From positions 1 to 12,493 of the forward strand of contig JAAXHB010000059.1 of the NCBI GenBank assembly GCA_012271125.1: DNA of 12,493 nucleotides, read 5' to 3'. Origin of the DNA: Actinomycetota bacterium (lineage in GTDB: Bacteria; Actinomycetota; Acidimicrobiia; Acidimicrobiales; Aldehydirespiratoraceae). Made by a program: the position numbers and the translations under genes. This document shows positions 1-6,950 of the stretch, piece after piece; position 1 is the first letter of the stretch; each line of letters begins with the position of its first letter. Under the pieces are notes generated by a model. That model was not told where the DNA came from, searched no databases, and saw only the letters and a program-made list of their open reading frames with translations.

Positions 1-327
1 CGCAAATACTCCATCGAGAACGGCCAGGTCACCGCGATTGCCACCGCTGAGGAAGCCGCTCAGGACGGCTCGGCTACCGGAGTGCATCTGCCGTCGCCGT
101 CATTTTGGCCGCTAGCCGTTGCCGTAGGCCTGCCGCTGATTGGCTACGGGATCATCTTCAACCTCTGGCTAGCACTCGCAGGAGTAGTGGTGACAATTGC
201 CTCGCTGTATTCCTGGGCTATGGAACCTGTCGACGACCCCGACGCAGCCCACGACCATGATGCCCACGATCACGATGACGGTGACCATCATGCCCACGAC
301 CATTATGACGGTGACAACCATGAGTGA
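1..327 (+). CDS. ctaD: Cytochrome c oxidase subunit I, C-terminal end (partial)
   Basis: The gene enters from the left edge in frame 1 and ends with TGA at 325-327; 108 residues are visible. They contain the sequence HLPSPSFWP followed by two hydrophobic segments (roughly residues 34-51 and 53-69) and W-A-M-E-P. This matches, from memory, the C-terminal membrane extension of caa3-type and actinobacterial heme-copper oxidase subunit I; the catalytic core with heme and copper ligands lies outside the window. Subunit I reduces oxygen to water and pumps protons. After the last helix comes a tail of about 30 residues with nine His and many Asp. The assignment rests on this short end plus the immediate ctaE-ctaF context, which makes it fairly safe. 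The stop overlaps the ctaE start by 8 bp, implying translational coupling. Confidence 0.85.
   Translation, partial: RKYSIENGQVTAIATAEEAAQDGSATGVHLPSPSFWPLAVAVGLPLIGYGIIFNLWLALAGVVVTIASLYSWAMEPVDDPDAAHDHDAHDHDDGDHHAHDHYDGDNHE
253..312 (+). repeat. Tandem 30-bp imperfect repeat coding a His/Asp tail
   Basis: Two adjacent 30-bp units (253-282 and 283-312) agree at 26 of 30 positions by eye. They encode the ten-residue units DHDAHDHDDG and DHHAHDHYDG at the end of subunit I. The tail therefore seems to have grown by in-frame duplication. Confidence 0.75.
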
Positions 328-895
328 TCAAAGCACCACCGGCATGTCCAACACAAAGCTCGCCATGTGGGTCTTCCTCGGCTCAGAATGCCTGCTCTTC
401 GGCGGACTCGTCTCCACCTACCTGCTCTACAAAACCCGCGGCAACGGCAAAACCCTGCCCACCGACGTCTTCGACATCCCCTTCACCTCAGTCAGCTCAT
501 TCGTGCTGCTGATGAGCTCACTCACAATGGTGCTCGCCCTCTCCGCTGTCGCCCGCGGCGAAACCACCGCCGGCCGCACCTGGCTACTCGCCACCGCCCT
601 ACTCGGCGCAGTCTTCATCGGCGGCCAGGTCTACGAATTCACCAGCTTCGTGCGAGAAGGCGTCGCCTTCACCACCAACCCAGCCAGCAGCGCATTCTTC
701 ACCCTCACCGGCTTCCACGGCGTCCACGTCAGCCTCGGCATCGTCATGCTCATGTCGTTATGGGTGGCGTCACTCAAAGGCAAACTCACCCAACAAAACG
801 CAGAAACCGTCGAAATCGTCGGCCTCTACTGGCACTTCGTCGACGTTGTCTGGATTTTCATCTTCACCGTGATCTACCTAATCCCCGCCAACTGA
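320..895 (+). CDS. ctaE: Cytochrome c oxidase subunit III
   Basis: A 191-residue heme-copper oxidase subunit III of the short five-helix type. It is an integral membrane subunit that stabilises subunit I and its proton uptake. Hydrophobic segments lie near residues 14-36, 56-78, 87-108, 125-150 and 168-189. Family motifs are visible: GGQVYEF with the conserved Glu (about 106), GFHGVHVSLG (about 131-140) and YWHFVDVVWIF (about 170-180). The ATG at 320 is chosen because it gives MSDQSTTG and then the first helix. An ATG at 197 in the same frame would add 41 residues lying over ctaD in a poor-quality reading. The start overlaps the ctaD stop by 8 bp, and ctaF follows after 22 bp, so the three genes read as one operon. 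Confidence 0.95.
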   Translation: MSDQSTTGMSNTKLAMWVFLGSECLLFGGLVSTYLLYKTRGNGKTLPTDVFDIPFTSVSSFVLLMSSLTMVLALSAVARGETTAGRTWLLATALLGAVFIGGQVYEFTSFVREGVAFTTNPASSAFFTLTGFHGVHVSLGIVMLMSLWVASLKGKLTQQNAETVEIVGLYWHFVDVVWIFIFTVIYLIPAN

Positions 896-917
896 TCAGG
901 ACTATTAAGGCGACGAC

Positions 918-1334
918 ATGAACGACACAGACACGATCACTACCGCCGTTATTGACGACGACATGAGCGGCGTCACCGACGACCACGACGACAATCATGA
1001 TGACTGGCACGATGCCGGTCACGATGACGGGCACGGGCATGCCACCACCGGCGACTACGTCAAGATCGCCATCATCCTCGCAGTAATCACCGGCATCGAA
1101 GTCTTCACCTACTTCGAATCCGTTCTCGACTGGGGCGCAGCCCTTGTGCCGTCACTTATCGTGATGATGATCCTCAAGTTCTATTTAGTCGCCATGTGGT
1201 TCATGCACCTCAAATACGACAACAAAATCTTCAAACAACTTTTCGTTACCGGCCTGGTGCTAGCCGTAGTCGTCTACTTGTTAACCCTCACTGCTTTTGA
1301 GTTCTGGTCCAACCCGGCAAACCCCTTCGCCTAA
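918..1334 (+). CDS. ctaF: Cytochrome c oxidase subunit IV (COX4_pro type)
   Basis: A 138-residue small oxidase subunit of the bacterial subunit IV family (CtaF/CyoD-like). Three hydrophobic segments lie near residues 46-66, 77-97 and 107-127. The conserved block LKFYLVAMWFMHLKYD (about 86-101), typical of the family, joins helix 2 to the next loop. Its role is structural and assembly support of the oxidase; it carries no cofactor. The first about 42 residues are unusual: acidic, with six His spaced mostly every four residues (23, 27, 31, 35, 39, 41), echoing the His/Asp tail of subunit I. AAGG lies about 9 nt before the ATG. It is the last gene of the ctaD-ctaE-ctaF run. Confidence 0.92.
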   Translation: MNDTDTITTAVIDDDMSGVTDDHDDNHDDWHDAGHDDGHGHATTGDYVKIAIILAVITGIEVFTYFESVLDWGAALVPSLIVMMILKFYLVAMWFMHLKYDNKIFKQLFVTGLVLAVVVYLLTLTAFEFWSNPANPFA

Positions 1335-1438
1335 CCAGCCGGCGACCCTGCCCTCGCCACTCACCAGAATCTCTCACCTTCAGCCTTGCCGCAAGCGTTT
1401 CGATTACCGACTTGTGAACGCAACGGCACTGATTCCTA

Positions 1439-2368
1439 ATGCTGGCTAGTTCCGTTTCCTGGTTGCCCTATCAGCCACACCCCGAGGTCTGGATCGCAAT
1501 CGGTGCCATCTTGGCTCTCGGCATCTTCGCAGTTCGCGTAATCGGCCCCATCGCCGTCCCCAACTCCACCAATAACCAATCCCCTACCGACGCCCAGACC
1601 ATCGTCACCCGATCCCAGAAAATCTTCTTCTTCACAGCTCTTGTCATTCTCTGGATTTCCGCTGACTGGCCTATCCATGACATCTCAGAGGAATACCTCT
1701 ACTCCGTGCACATGTTCCAGCACCTGCTAATCAGCTTCGTTGTTCCTCCCCTGTTGCTGCTCGCTGTCCCGCAATGGCTTGCCCGACTAATCGTTCTCGA
1801 AGACAGTCGCTTTTCCAAAACAATGCGCCGGCTCTGTCATCCAGTCGTCGCCGGCGTTGCCTTCAACATCGTCCAAGCCTTCGCCCACTGGGGCGTCCTC
1901 GTTGACCTGTCGGTGCGCAACGGCGAGTTCCACTACTTCATGCACCTGCTCGTGTTCGCCACCGCGCTATTTATGTGGATGCCCGTGCTCGGCCCACTGC
2001 GTGAACTGCACCTCACTGAACCCGCCAAGATGGTGTATCTGTTCACCATGTCAATCGTGCCAACCGTGCCAGCGGCTTGGCTCACCTTCGCCGAAGGCAT
2101 CGTTTATCCCATCTACGGCCACGACGTTCGACTCTGGGGTATCTCCGCCACCGCGGATCAGCAAGCCGCCGGTGCCATTATGAAAGTGCTCGGCGGTGGT
2201 CTGCTCTGGCTGCTGATCGCGATTCGCTTTTTTCGATGGTGTGCGGTGCAACGCCGTGAAGACGCCCACCAAGTCGAGCTCCGCCACCAGAACACCTCCT
2301 CCTCACACGCGTCCAACACCTCGCCTGCTACCGACGCCACCCCTGCCGGTGTTGGCTCTAACTCCTAG
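1439..2368 (+). CDS. ctaG: CtaG-type cytochrome c oxidase assembly protein
   Basis: A 309-residue membrane protein of the caa3_CtaG family, which is needed for assembly of the caa3-type oxidase and is thought to deliver copper to it. About seven hydrophobic segments are visible near residues 16-40, 62-77, 92-112, 136-156, 166-185, 198-220 and 244-266. Candidate metal-binding residues recur at membrane edges: HMFQH (His91, His95), His150, and FHYFMH (His165, His169). The C-terminal 40 residues are a polar Ser/Thr-rich tail. An in-frame TGA at 1430-1432 makes the ATG at 1439 the first available start; I see no clear ribosome site before it. It follows ctaF after 104 bp and its stop lies 11 bp before serS. 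Position beside the oxidase genes supports the role. Confidence 0.88.
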   Translation: MLASSVSWLPYQPHPEVWIAIGAILALGIFAVRVIGPIAVPNSTNNQSPTDAQTIVTRSQKIFFFTALVILWISADWPIHDISEEYLYSVHMFQHLLISFVVPPLLLLAVPQWLARLIVLEDSRFSKTMRRLCHPVVAGVAFNIVQAFAHWGVLVDLSVRNGEFHYFMHLLVFATALFMWMPVLGPLRELHLTEPAKMVYLFTMSIVPTVPAAWLTFAEGIVYPIYGHDVRLWGISATADQQAAGAIMKVLGGGLLWLLIAIRFFRWCAVQRREDAHQVELRHQNTSSSHASNTSPATDATPAGVGSNS

Positions 2369-2371
2369 CCT
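2366..2371 (+). promoter_or_regulatory. -10-like box TAGCCT, 8 nt before serS ATG
   Basis: TAGCCT overlaps the ctaG stop codon and stands exactly 8 nt before the serS ATG, with no Shine-Dalgarno sequence between. This spacing would place the transcript start at or next to the start codon, giving a leaderless mRNA. The identical hexamer at the identical spacing precedes lysC. No clear -35 is seen. Confidence 0.45.
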
Positions 2372-2379
2372 CTCCCACA

Positions 2380-3660
2380 ATGCTTGACGTCCGCCAAATC
2401 CGCTCCGACCCCGACGCTGTCAAGGCTGCGCTGCTGCGCCGTGGCGAACCCACCTCCCCTATCGACGAAGTCATCGACCATGACAAAACCCACCGCGAAC
2501 TGACCCACCAAGCCGACGAACTGCGGGCCGAAATCAAGCAAGTATCCGCCCAGGTCGGCGAACTCCACCGCGACGGCAAAGCTGACCAAGCAACTGAACT
2601 GCAAGAAAAAAGTCGCGAGCTAGGCACCCAAGTCGACGATCTAACCGCTCAAGCCGAACAACGTGGCGAATGGATTAACCGCATCCTGTTGTTCGTCCCG
2701 AACCTTCCCGCCGATGACTGCCCTGACGGTTCCGGCCCAGAAGACAACCCCATCATCCGCGAACCCGAAGACCGTTCCTATGAACCCCACCAAAAAGTCC
2801 CCCACTGGGACATTGGTACCGAGCTCGGCATCCTCGATGTTGAGCGGGCGGTGCGCATGTCCGGTGCGATGTTTGCCATGTATCGCGGCCTCGGTGCCCG
2901 CCTGCTGCGAGCACTTATCAACTATGGCCTTGATCGCAACCGTGATCTATATGAGGAAGTCCGCCCCCCAACACTGGTCCGCACCGAGACCCTCACCTCC
3001 ACCGGACATCTGCCCAAGTTCGCTGACGACGCCTACCACCTCGAACGCGATGACCTCTGGGCAATCCCAACCGCCGAAGTCCCGCTTACATCGATCTTGA
3101 CTGGTGAAATCGTCGACGAATCCGACCTGCCAATGCGTCTCATGGCACACACTTCTTGTTATCGCCGCGAAGCCGGCTCCGCCGGTCGAGACACCCGCGG
3201 CCTGCTGCGAGTACACGAGTTCGACAAGGTCGAGCTCTATGCCTTCTGCACCCCGAATCAAGCCAACGACCTTCATCAGGAAATCCTCACGCGTGCCGAA
3301 AGCGCTATTGCCGACCTCGGCCTGCGCTACCGCATCTTGGACCTGTGCGCTGCTGATCTCGGTGCTGCCTCAGCTCGCACTTATGACATTGAGGTTTACT
3401 CCCCAGGCACCGACCAATGGCTTGAAGTATCAAGCATTTCCTGGTGCCGTGACTATCAAACCCGCCGTGCCGGTATCCGTTTCCGCCCAGCCGATGGCGG
3501 ACGTCCACAAATGGTGCACTCGCTCAACGGCTCCGGTTTGGCAGTGCCACGTGTATGGGCATCGCTTGTAGAGACCTACCGCCAAGCCGACGGCAGCATC
3601 GCCATCCCCGACGCCCTCACCCCCTACATGTCCGGCACTACCACAATTCCCATCCCCTAG
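2380..3660 (+). CDS. serS: Serine--tRNA ligase
   Basis: A 426-residue class II aminoacyl-tRNA synthetase that charges tRNA-Ser (and tRNA-Sec where present) with serine in the cytoplasm. The N-terminus (MLDVRQIRSDPDAV) and a charged helical stretch, about residues 28-100, form the tRNA-binding coiled-coil arm. The serine-site TAE motif is at 231-233, motif 2 is CYRREAGSAGRDTRGLLR with HEFDKVE (260-285), and motif 3 is LNGSGLAVPRVWASLVE (382-398) with the catalytic Arg391. In motif 3, Pro390 replaces the Gly most often found before that Arg. Length is normal for the family. The ATG at 2380 gives the canonical N-terminus. The gene lies 11 bp after ctaG but probably has its own promoter. Its stop region is duplicated downstream. 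Confidence 0.98.
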   Translation: MLDVRQIRSDPDAVKAALLRRGEPTSPIDEVIDHDKTHRELTHQADELRAEIKQVSAQVGELHRDGKADQATELQEKSRELGTQVDDLTAQAEQRGEWINRILLFVPNLPADDCPDGSGPEDNPIIREPEDRSYEPHQKVPHWDIGTELGILDVERAVRMSGAMFAMYRGLGARLLRALINYGLDRNRDLYEEVRPPTLVRTETLTSTGHLPKFADDAYHLERDDLWAIPTAEVPLTSILTGEIVDESDLPMRLMAHTSCYRREAGSAGRDTRGLLRVHEFDKVELYAFCTPNQANDLHQEILTRAESAIADLGLRYRILDLCAADLGAASARTYDIEVYSPGTDQWLEVSSISWCRDYQTRRAGIRFRPADGGRPQMVHSLNGSGLAVPRVWASLVETYRQADGSIAIPDALTPYMSGTTTIPIP

Positions 3661-3674
3661 CCCCATCCCCTAGC
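3649..3674. repeat. Exact 13-bp tandem duplication across the serS stop
   Basis: CCCATCCCCTAGC occurs at 3649-3661 and again immediately at 3662-3674. The first copy contains the last serS codons and the TAG stop; the second copy repeats the same stop in a position shifted by 13 nt. It looks like a slippage or local duplication event. Confidence 0.8.
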
Positions 3675-3698
3675 TTCTTGCCCCGTTTGAGCGCGAGG

Positions 3699-4025
3699 TT
3701 AGGTGGCAATACTCATTCCGATAGCTGCAGCAGTGATGCCAAGTCCAAGAGTCGCCATCAGATAACCCGATGCTTTCCATGTGCTGACTGCCCAGAGTGT
3801 GCGTAGCTCTTGAGCTAACGCTGAAAAGGTCGTCAGCGCTCCAAGCCCGCCGACACCAGCAATTGTCATTGCTGGATTTCCGGCACTTGCCAACAATCCC
3901 ATGGCGAACGCACCGACAACGTTGACAACAAGCGTTCCCCAGAGCGCACCATATAAACGACCCGCCTGCCAGCGCAACACAGCACCCAAGCCCGCTGCCA
4001 CCATGAAACCAACTAGCACAACCAT
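3699..4025 (-). CDS. crcB: CrcB fluoride channel, second of a tandem pair
   Basis: A 108-residue small membrane protein of the CrcB/Fluc family, which exports toxic fluoride as dimers. Four hydrophobic segments are visible. Family signatures include GLGAVLRW near the N-terminus, GTLVVNVVGAFAMG, and GGLGALTTFSALAQE containing the TTFS signature. The ATG at 4025-4023 is chosen: it overlaps the TGA of the upstream crcB as TGATG, which signals translational coupling, and gives the usual short N-terminus. An upstream TTG at 4052 would give a longer overlap and an atypical polar leader. Where two different CrcB proteins are encoded in tandem, they usually form a heterodimer; this is family knowledge applied here. 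Confidence 0.93.
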   Translation of the reverse strand: MVVLVGFMVAAGLGAVLRWQAGRLYGALWGTLVVNVVGAFAMGLLASAGNPAMTIAGVGGLGALTTFSALAQELRTLWAVSTWKASGYLMATLGLGITAAAIGMSIAT

Positions 4026-4393
4026 CACACCGTCCGCCTTTGTGCCAGCCAAGCACCCGACATCACCGCTGCTACCGCTAGCACTACCGAACTCACCACA
4101 AACCCAACCGCGGCAATCACAGATGAATCCCTTACGTCAAGGGTCAACACTGCAAAAGTTGAAAACGTTGTCAGACCTCCGCAAAACCCCACCCCAAGCC
4201 CAAGCCTCAGCAACTCTCGCGCACCCGAAGCTGTGACAAATACCACTGCACCCAAAATCAGTGACCCCAGCGTGTTGACCGTCAACAACACCAAGACTTC
4301 ACGCCAAAGCTCTCCACCCGACATCACTTCCCCTAAACCCCATCTCGCACCAGCCCCCATGGCTCCGCCTGCTGCCACCACCAGCGGCCTCAC
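4025..4393 (-). CDS. crcB: CrcB fluoride channel, first of a tandem pair
   Basis: A second CrcB/Fluc-family protein, 122 residues from the GTG at 4393. It shows RPLVVAAGGAMGAGARW at the N-terminus, the conserved Asn region LTVNTLGSLILG, and the signature GFCGGLTTFSTF, followed by two more hydrophobic segments. Start choice is uncertain. GTG 4393 has GGTGAG 6 nt upstream and the family's usual N-terminus. GTG 4426/4423, TTG 4459 (AGGAG 5 nt upstream) and ATG 4537 are alternatives in the same frame; the last would overlap pdxH and read through the dyad region. The gene runs divergently from pdxH and is coupled through TGATG to the next crcB, whose product is the likely partner subunit of a heterodimeric fluoride channel. 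Confidence 0.92.
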   Translation of the reverse strand: MRPLVVAAGGAMGAGARWGLGEVMSGGELWREVLVLLTVNTLGSLILGAVVFVTASGARELLRLGLGVGFCGGLTTFSTFAVLTLDVRDSSVIAAVGFVVSSVVLAVAAVMSGAWLAQRRTV

Positions 4394-4473
4394 CAGACGC
4401 TCACCAGTCCTGATCCCGTTCACCACCTGCCATTTTCGCACCTCACAAGGAGCTTGCAAGACAACTCCTCGCC

Positions 4474-4479
4474 TAAAGT
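4474..4479 (+). promoter_or_regulatory. -10-like box TAAAGT before a pdxH GTG start
   Basis: TAAAGT stands 8 nt before the in-frame GTG at 4488, the same geometry seen before serS and lysC. It supports a leaderless start for pdxH at 4488 rather than the ATG at 4569. The hexamer alone is weak evidence. Confidence 0.35.
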
Positions 4480-4482
4480 CAG

Positions 4483-4500
4483 CATCTGTGAACACAGATG
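4483..4500. promoter_or_regulatory. Perfect 18-bp dyad between crcB and pdxH
   Basis: CATCTGTGAACACAGATG is an uninterrupted inverted repeat: 8-bp arms around a 2-nt centre. It covers the candidate pdxH start at 4488 and lies in the crcB leader on the other strand. It could be a repressor operator controlling one or both genes, or a hairpin in the crcB mRNA leader. The dyad itself is certain; its role is inferred. Confidence 0.55.
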
Positions 4501-5234
4501 GGTCACATGAAGAATCAGATGAGAACTCAAGAACCATCCTTGAAGCAAGTGGGGTTGATGTTGCCGCAATGCGCGAAAGCTACGAATCACACGGCCTCAC
4601 TAAAGCCGACCTTGCAGCCGATCCCATCGAACAATTTGAGCTCTGGTTCATCAACTGGATTCGCACTGAGCCCTACGATCCCAACGCGGTCATAATTGCC
4701 ACTGTCGACAACAACCAATGGCCTTCAGCACGAGCCGTGCTGCTCAAAGGCGTCGACAAAAACGGCTTTGTCTTTCACACCAACCGCACCTCTGACAAAG
4801 GCAAAGATCTAGAACGCTCCAAACGAGTTGCCATGTGTTTTCTATGGCATCCGCTGGAACGCCAAATACGGGTCGTCGGTCAGGTCGAGCATCTCGACGA
4901 CTCCATCAGCGACGCTTACTTTGCTTCCCGCCCTCGTGGTGCGCAGATCGGCGCATGGGCGTCGCCGCAATCTCAAGTGCTTGCGAACCGAACTGAACTC
5001 GACGACCTGCTGGCAGTAACCAAGGCACGCTTTGCTGAAGACGAAGACGACCTCGGTTCGCCGGTTCCTAGACCACCGCACTGGGGCGGCTATCTCGTTC
5101 GACCCTTGTCGATTGAGTTTTGGCAAGGCCGGCGCAACCGACTACATGACCGCCTGCGTTACCGGCGAGCAGAGTCACAAGCACATCTACCCAGCAACGA
5201 ATCCGACTGGGTTATTGAACGCCTAGCTCCCTAA
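4488..5234 (+). CDS. pdxH: Pyridoxamine/pyridoxine 5'-phosphate oxidase
   Basis: An FMN-dependent oxidase that converts pyridoxine or pyridoxamine phosphate to pyridoxal phosphate, the last step of B6 salvage and of one de novo route. From the GTG at 4488 it has 248 residues; from the ATG at 4569 it has 221. Recognisable blocks are MRESYESHGLTKADL, RAVLLK (about 82-87, FMN phosphate site), LWHPLERQIRVVGQVE, RPRGAQIGAWASPQSQ (about 149-164), and the C-terminal IEFWQGR with RLHDR (about 209-222). It ends ERLAP, as in E. coli PdxH. The ATG start matches family length better, while the GTG has a leaderless-type -10 box and lies inside the dyad; both remain possible. Its stop overlaps the convergent ccdA stop by 4 bp. 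Confidence 0.95.
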   Translation: MNTDGSHEESDENSRTILEASGVDVAAMRESYESHGLTKADLAADPIEQFELWFINWIRTEPYDPNAVIIATVDNNQWPSARAVLLKGVDKNGFVFHTNRTSDKGKDLERSKRVAMCFLWHPLERQIRVVGQVEHLDDSISDAYFASRPRGAQIGAWASPQSQVLANRTELDDLLAVTKARFAEDEDDLGSPVPRPPHWGGYLVRPLSIEFWQGRRNRLHDRLRYRRAESQAHLPSNESDWVIERLAP

Positions 5235-6409
5235 GTCTCCAATCCCGGCACGGACTCTGATTCCTCCGGTGACGCCTTCCTTTGCTGCTGCCATTGCTGC
5301 ATCAGGCTCGAATATCTCGACTCGTATACCAGCCAGCCAAGCAATACCAACAAGCCCAATTCAACAATGATCGCAAACCGCAGCGGATCGCTAAACCAGT
5401 TGCCAATGCGCTCAGGCCAACCTGCAATGAAACGCACGGCTGGTCCAACCAAAAAGTCACCGTTGTTGAAGACGAACTCAACAACCAGCCAAGCCAGCCA
5501 ATAGGCATCGGTTACAACCCGACGCCGCAACTCACACGCTGTCACCTGTCGCCAGCCCACCAAAAACACGCCAGCAACTCCCAACAAACACAGCACCCCG
5601 AGACGATGCGGTGTGGTCATGTCGATCCAAGCCTGAAGATCGGTTTGGCGTTCGATAAACCACTCAACGAATATGTTGCTCGCGAACACATCGTCTCGAA
5701 GCTGTAACTCCCACCAGCCGTAGTTCATGAGGTATGCGCCGGCCAACACCAGCATCAGCCCCGATACTCGATTGACCCAACGCAGCATCTGTCGCATCCG
5801 TGTCACCACACCGGTTCGTGCCAGCGCCAAGGCCATAGTCAAAAACGTGATTACTGAACCCATCCCCAGGCCATAGGCAATGAAGTTGGCGACCCCGTCC
5901 CAGAAGCCCACGTCATCAAAGCTCGATGCAACGCTTGCTATAAATAGTCCTATGGTGCATGACAGCGACACCACCGCATAGCTGACCCCGAACAAGAACA
6001 CCGAACCCAAGCCACGGCTGTCGGTGCCTTTGCTCATTTTCGGCAGTCGCAAGTTGATGGCTTTCCCAGCAAGCAAAACGACACCCATCAGCAGCATCAA
6101 AACGCCGACGCCTATGGTGACATACCCAATGCGATCAAGAATCGCCCCTTGGCTCAAGACAGTCTCAAACAGCAAGCCAAACAAGCCGAAGACGCCGATG
6201 AATCCGACGGTGAGGGTGATGCTGACTGCAAACGCCCGCAACAGCGTCGCCAGCAGCTGTCGCTCAGCCCCGACTGTGTCATCTGCAGTTTTGCTTGACG
6301 GGTCTATCCCTAAGAAATACGACAAGTACGCAGGCAGCAGCGCAAACCCGCATGGATTAAACGCAGCAATCAGCCCCAGCGAGTACGGGAAAGCAAGTGC
6401 CAGTTCCAT
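5231..6409 (-). CDS. ccdA: CcdA-like transmembrane thiol-disulfide electron carrier with C-terminal extension
   Basis: A 392-residue polytopic membrane protein of the CcdA/DsbD transmembrane family. These proteins carry electrons from cytoplasmic thioredoxin to an extracytoplasmic thioredoxin-like partner. The first conserved Cys is Cys20 in FNPCGFALLPAYLSYFLG, and the second is Cys151 in SLSCTIGLF; both are in the expected membrane positions. About six helices lie within residues 1-240. The rest, about 150 residues, is not part of a typical roughly 240-residue CcdA. It holds a Trp-rich loop, further hydrophobic stretches and a polar Gln/Glu-rich tail. The ATG at 6409 has AGAGG 4 nt upstream. 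It starts 7 bp after the TlpA-like gene, its probable redox partner. Confidence 0.9.
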   Translation of the reverse strand: MELALAFPYSLGLIAAFNPCGFALLPAYLSYFLGIDPSSKTADDTVGAERQLLATLLRAFAVSITLTVGFIGVFGLFGLLFETVLSQGAILDRIGYVTIGVGVLMLLMGVVLLAGKAINLRLPKMSKGTDSRGLGSVFLFGVSYAVVSLSCTIGLFIASVASSFDDVGFWDGVANFIAYGLGMGSVITFLTMALALARTGVVTRMRQMLRWVNRVSGLMLVLAGAYLMNYGWWELQLRDDVFASNIFVEWFIERQTDLQAWIDMTTPHRLGVLCLLGVAGVFLVGWRQVTACELRRRVVTDAYWLAWLVVEFVFNNGDFLVGPAVRFIAGWPERIGNWFSDPLRFAIIVELGLLVLLGWLVYESRYSSLMQQWQQQRKASPEESESVPGLET

Positions 6410-6416
6410 AGTGCCT

Positions 6417-6950
6417 CTATTCTGCCCCCATAACGGCTGCGATCTTGGTTCTCAACGACTCAGCATCAAGTGCTCCACCGAAAATATCCACCAGCTCACC
6501 GTCAGAGTTGAAGAAAGCAGTAGTCGGCATCGCCAACCCATCAACAGCTTGGAATATTTCCAAATCCCTGTCACTACCAGTATCAAACGTCACGCCGGTT
6601 CGCTCCAACAACTCCAGAGCATCGTCTGGGTTGGCATCCTGCGACAGTCCCAAAAAGCGCACCTCGTCACCTAGTTCCTGATGAACCATCTCAAACTCCG
6701 GCAGCTCCCGCTCACATGGCGGGCACCATGCCGCAAAAAAGTTCACCACCAGCGGCGCCCCGAAATACTCCCCCAACTTCGACTCAGCTCCCCCCTCCAA
6801 CCTCTGAAACGTCAGCCCCTCATACCCACCGCTAGAACCGCCACCCCCACACGCCCCCAGAGTCACCAGCAGCGCCATGCACAACGTCAACCAACGGGTA
6901 ATGGGATTGCCCCTACGGTGAATGGGGATCGAAGGTATAACAAAGAACAT
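6417..6950 (-). CDS. TlpA/ResA-like thioredoxin-fold lipoprotein
   Basis: A 177-residue exported thioredoxin-fold protein. The N-terminus has basic residues, a hydrophobic core (about 19-31) and the lipobox LGAC with Cys34, so it is probably a lipoprotein on the outer face of the membrane; a Gly/Ser linker follows. The redox motif is WCPPC at 75-79 within FFAAWCPPCERELPEF. A cis-Pro region (AMPTTAFF, about 140) fits the fold. TlpA/ResA proteins reduce disulfides in apocytochrome c or in oxidase copper-site proteins, being recharged by CcdA, which is encoded 7 bp downstream. The ATG at 6950 overlaps the end of the hydrolase gene by 38 bp. No good later start keeps the charged n-region of the signal peptide, so I retain it. 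Confidence 0.92.
   Translation of the reverse strand: MFFVIPSIPIHRRGNPITRWLTLCMALLVTLGACGGGGSSGGYEGLTFQRLEGGAESKLGEYFGAPLVVNFFAAWCPPCERELPEFEMVHQELGDEVRFLGLSQDANPDDALELLERTGVTFDTGSDRDLEIFQAVDGLAMPTTAFFNSDGELVDIFGGALDAESLRTKIAAVMGAE

Noticed and set aside
197..319. An upstream ATG in the ctaE frame adding 41 residues
   Set aside because: It lies wholly over the ctaD end and gives a Thr/Met-rich nonsense reading of the His-tail repeats; the ATG at 320 gives the family N-terminus.
1335..1438. Small hairpin CTTG-CCG-CAAG as a terminator between ctaF and ctaG
   Set aside because: A 4-bp stem without a T-run is too weak to call; I see no other feature in this 104-bp gap.
4026..4052. TTG at 4052 as start of the second crcB
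   Set aside because: A 28-bp overlap and an atypical polar leader; the ATG at 4025 makes a TGATG junction and a normal CrcB N-terminus.
4400..4560. Fluoride riboswitch before crcB
   Set aside because: One stem-loop resembles the first helix, but I could not find a convincing pseudoknot partner or the usual UGAUG-type linker, so it is kept only as a tentative remark in the findings.
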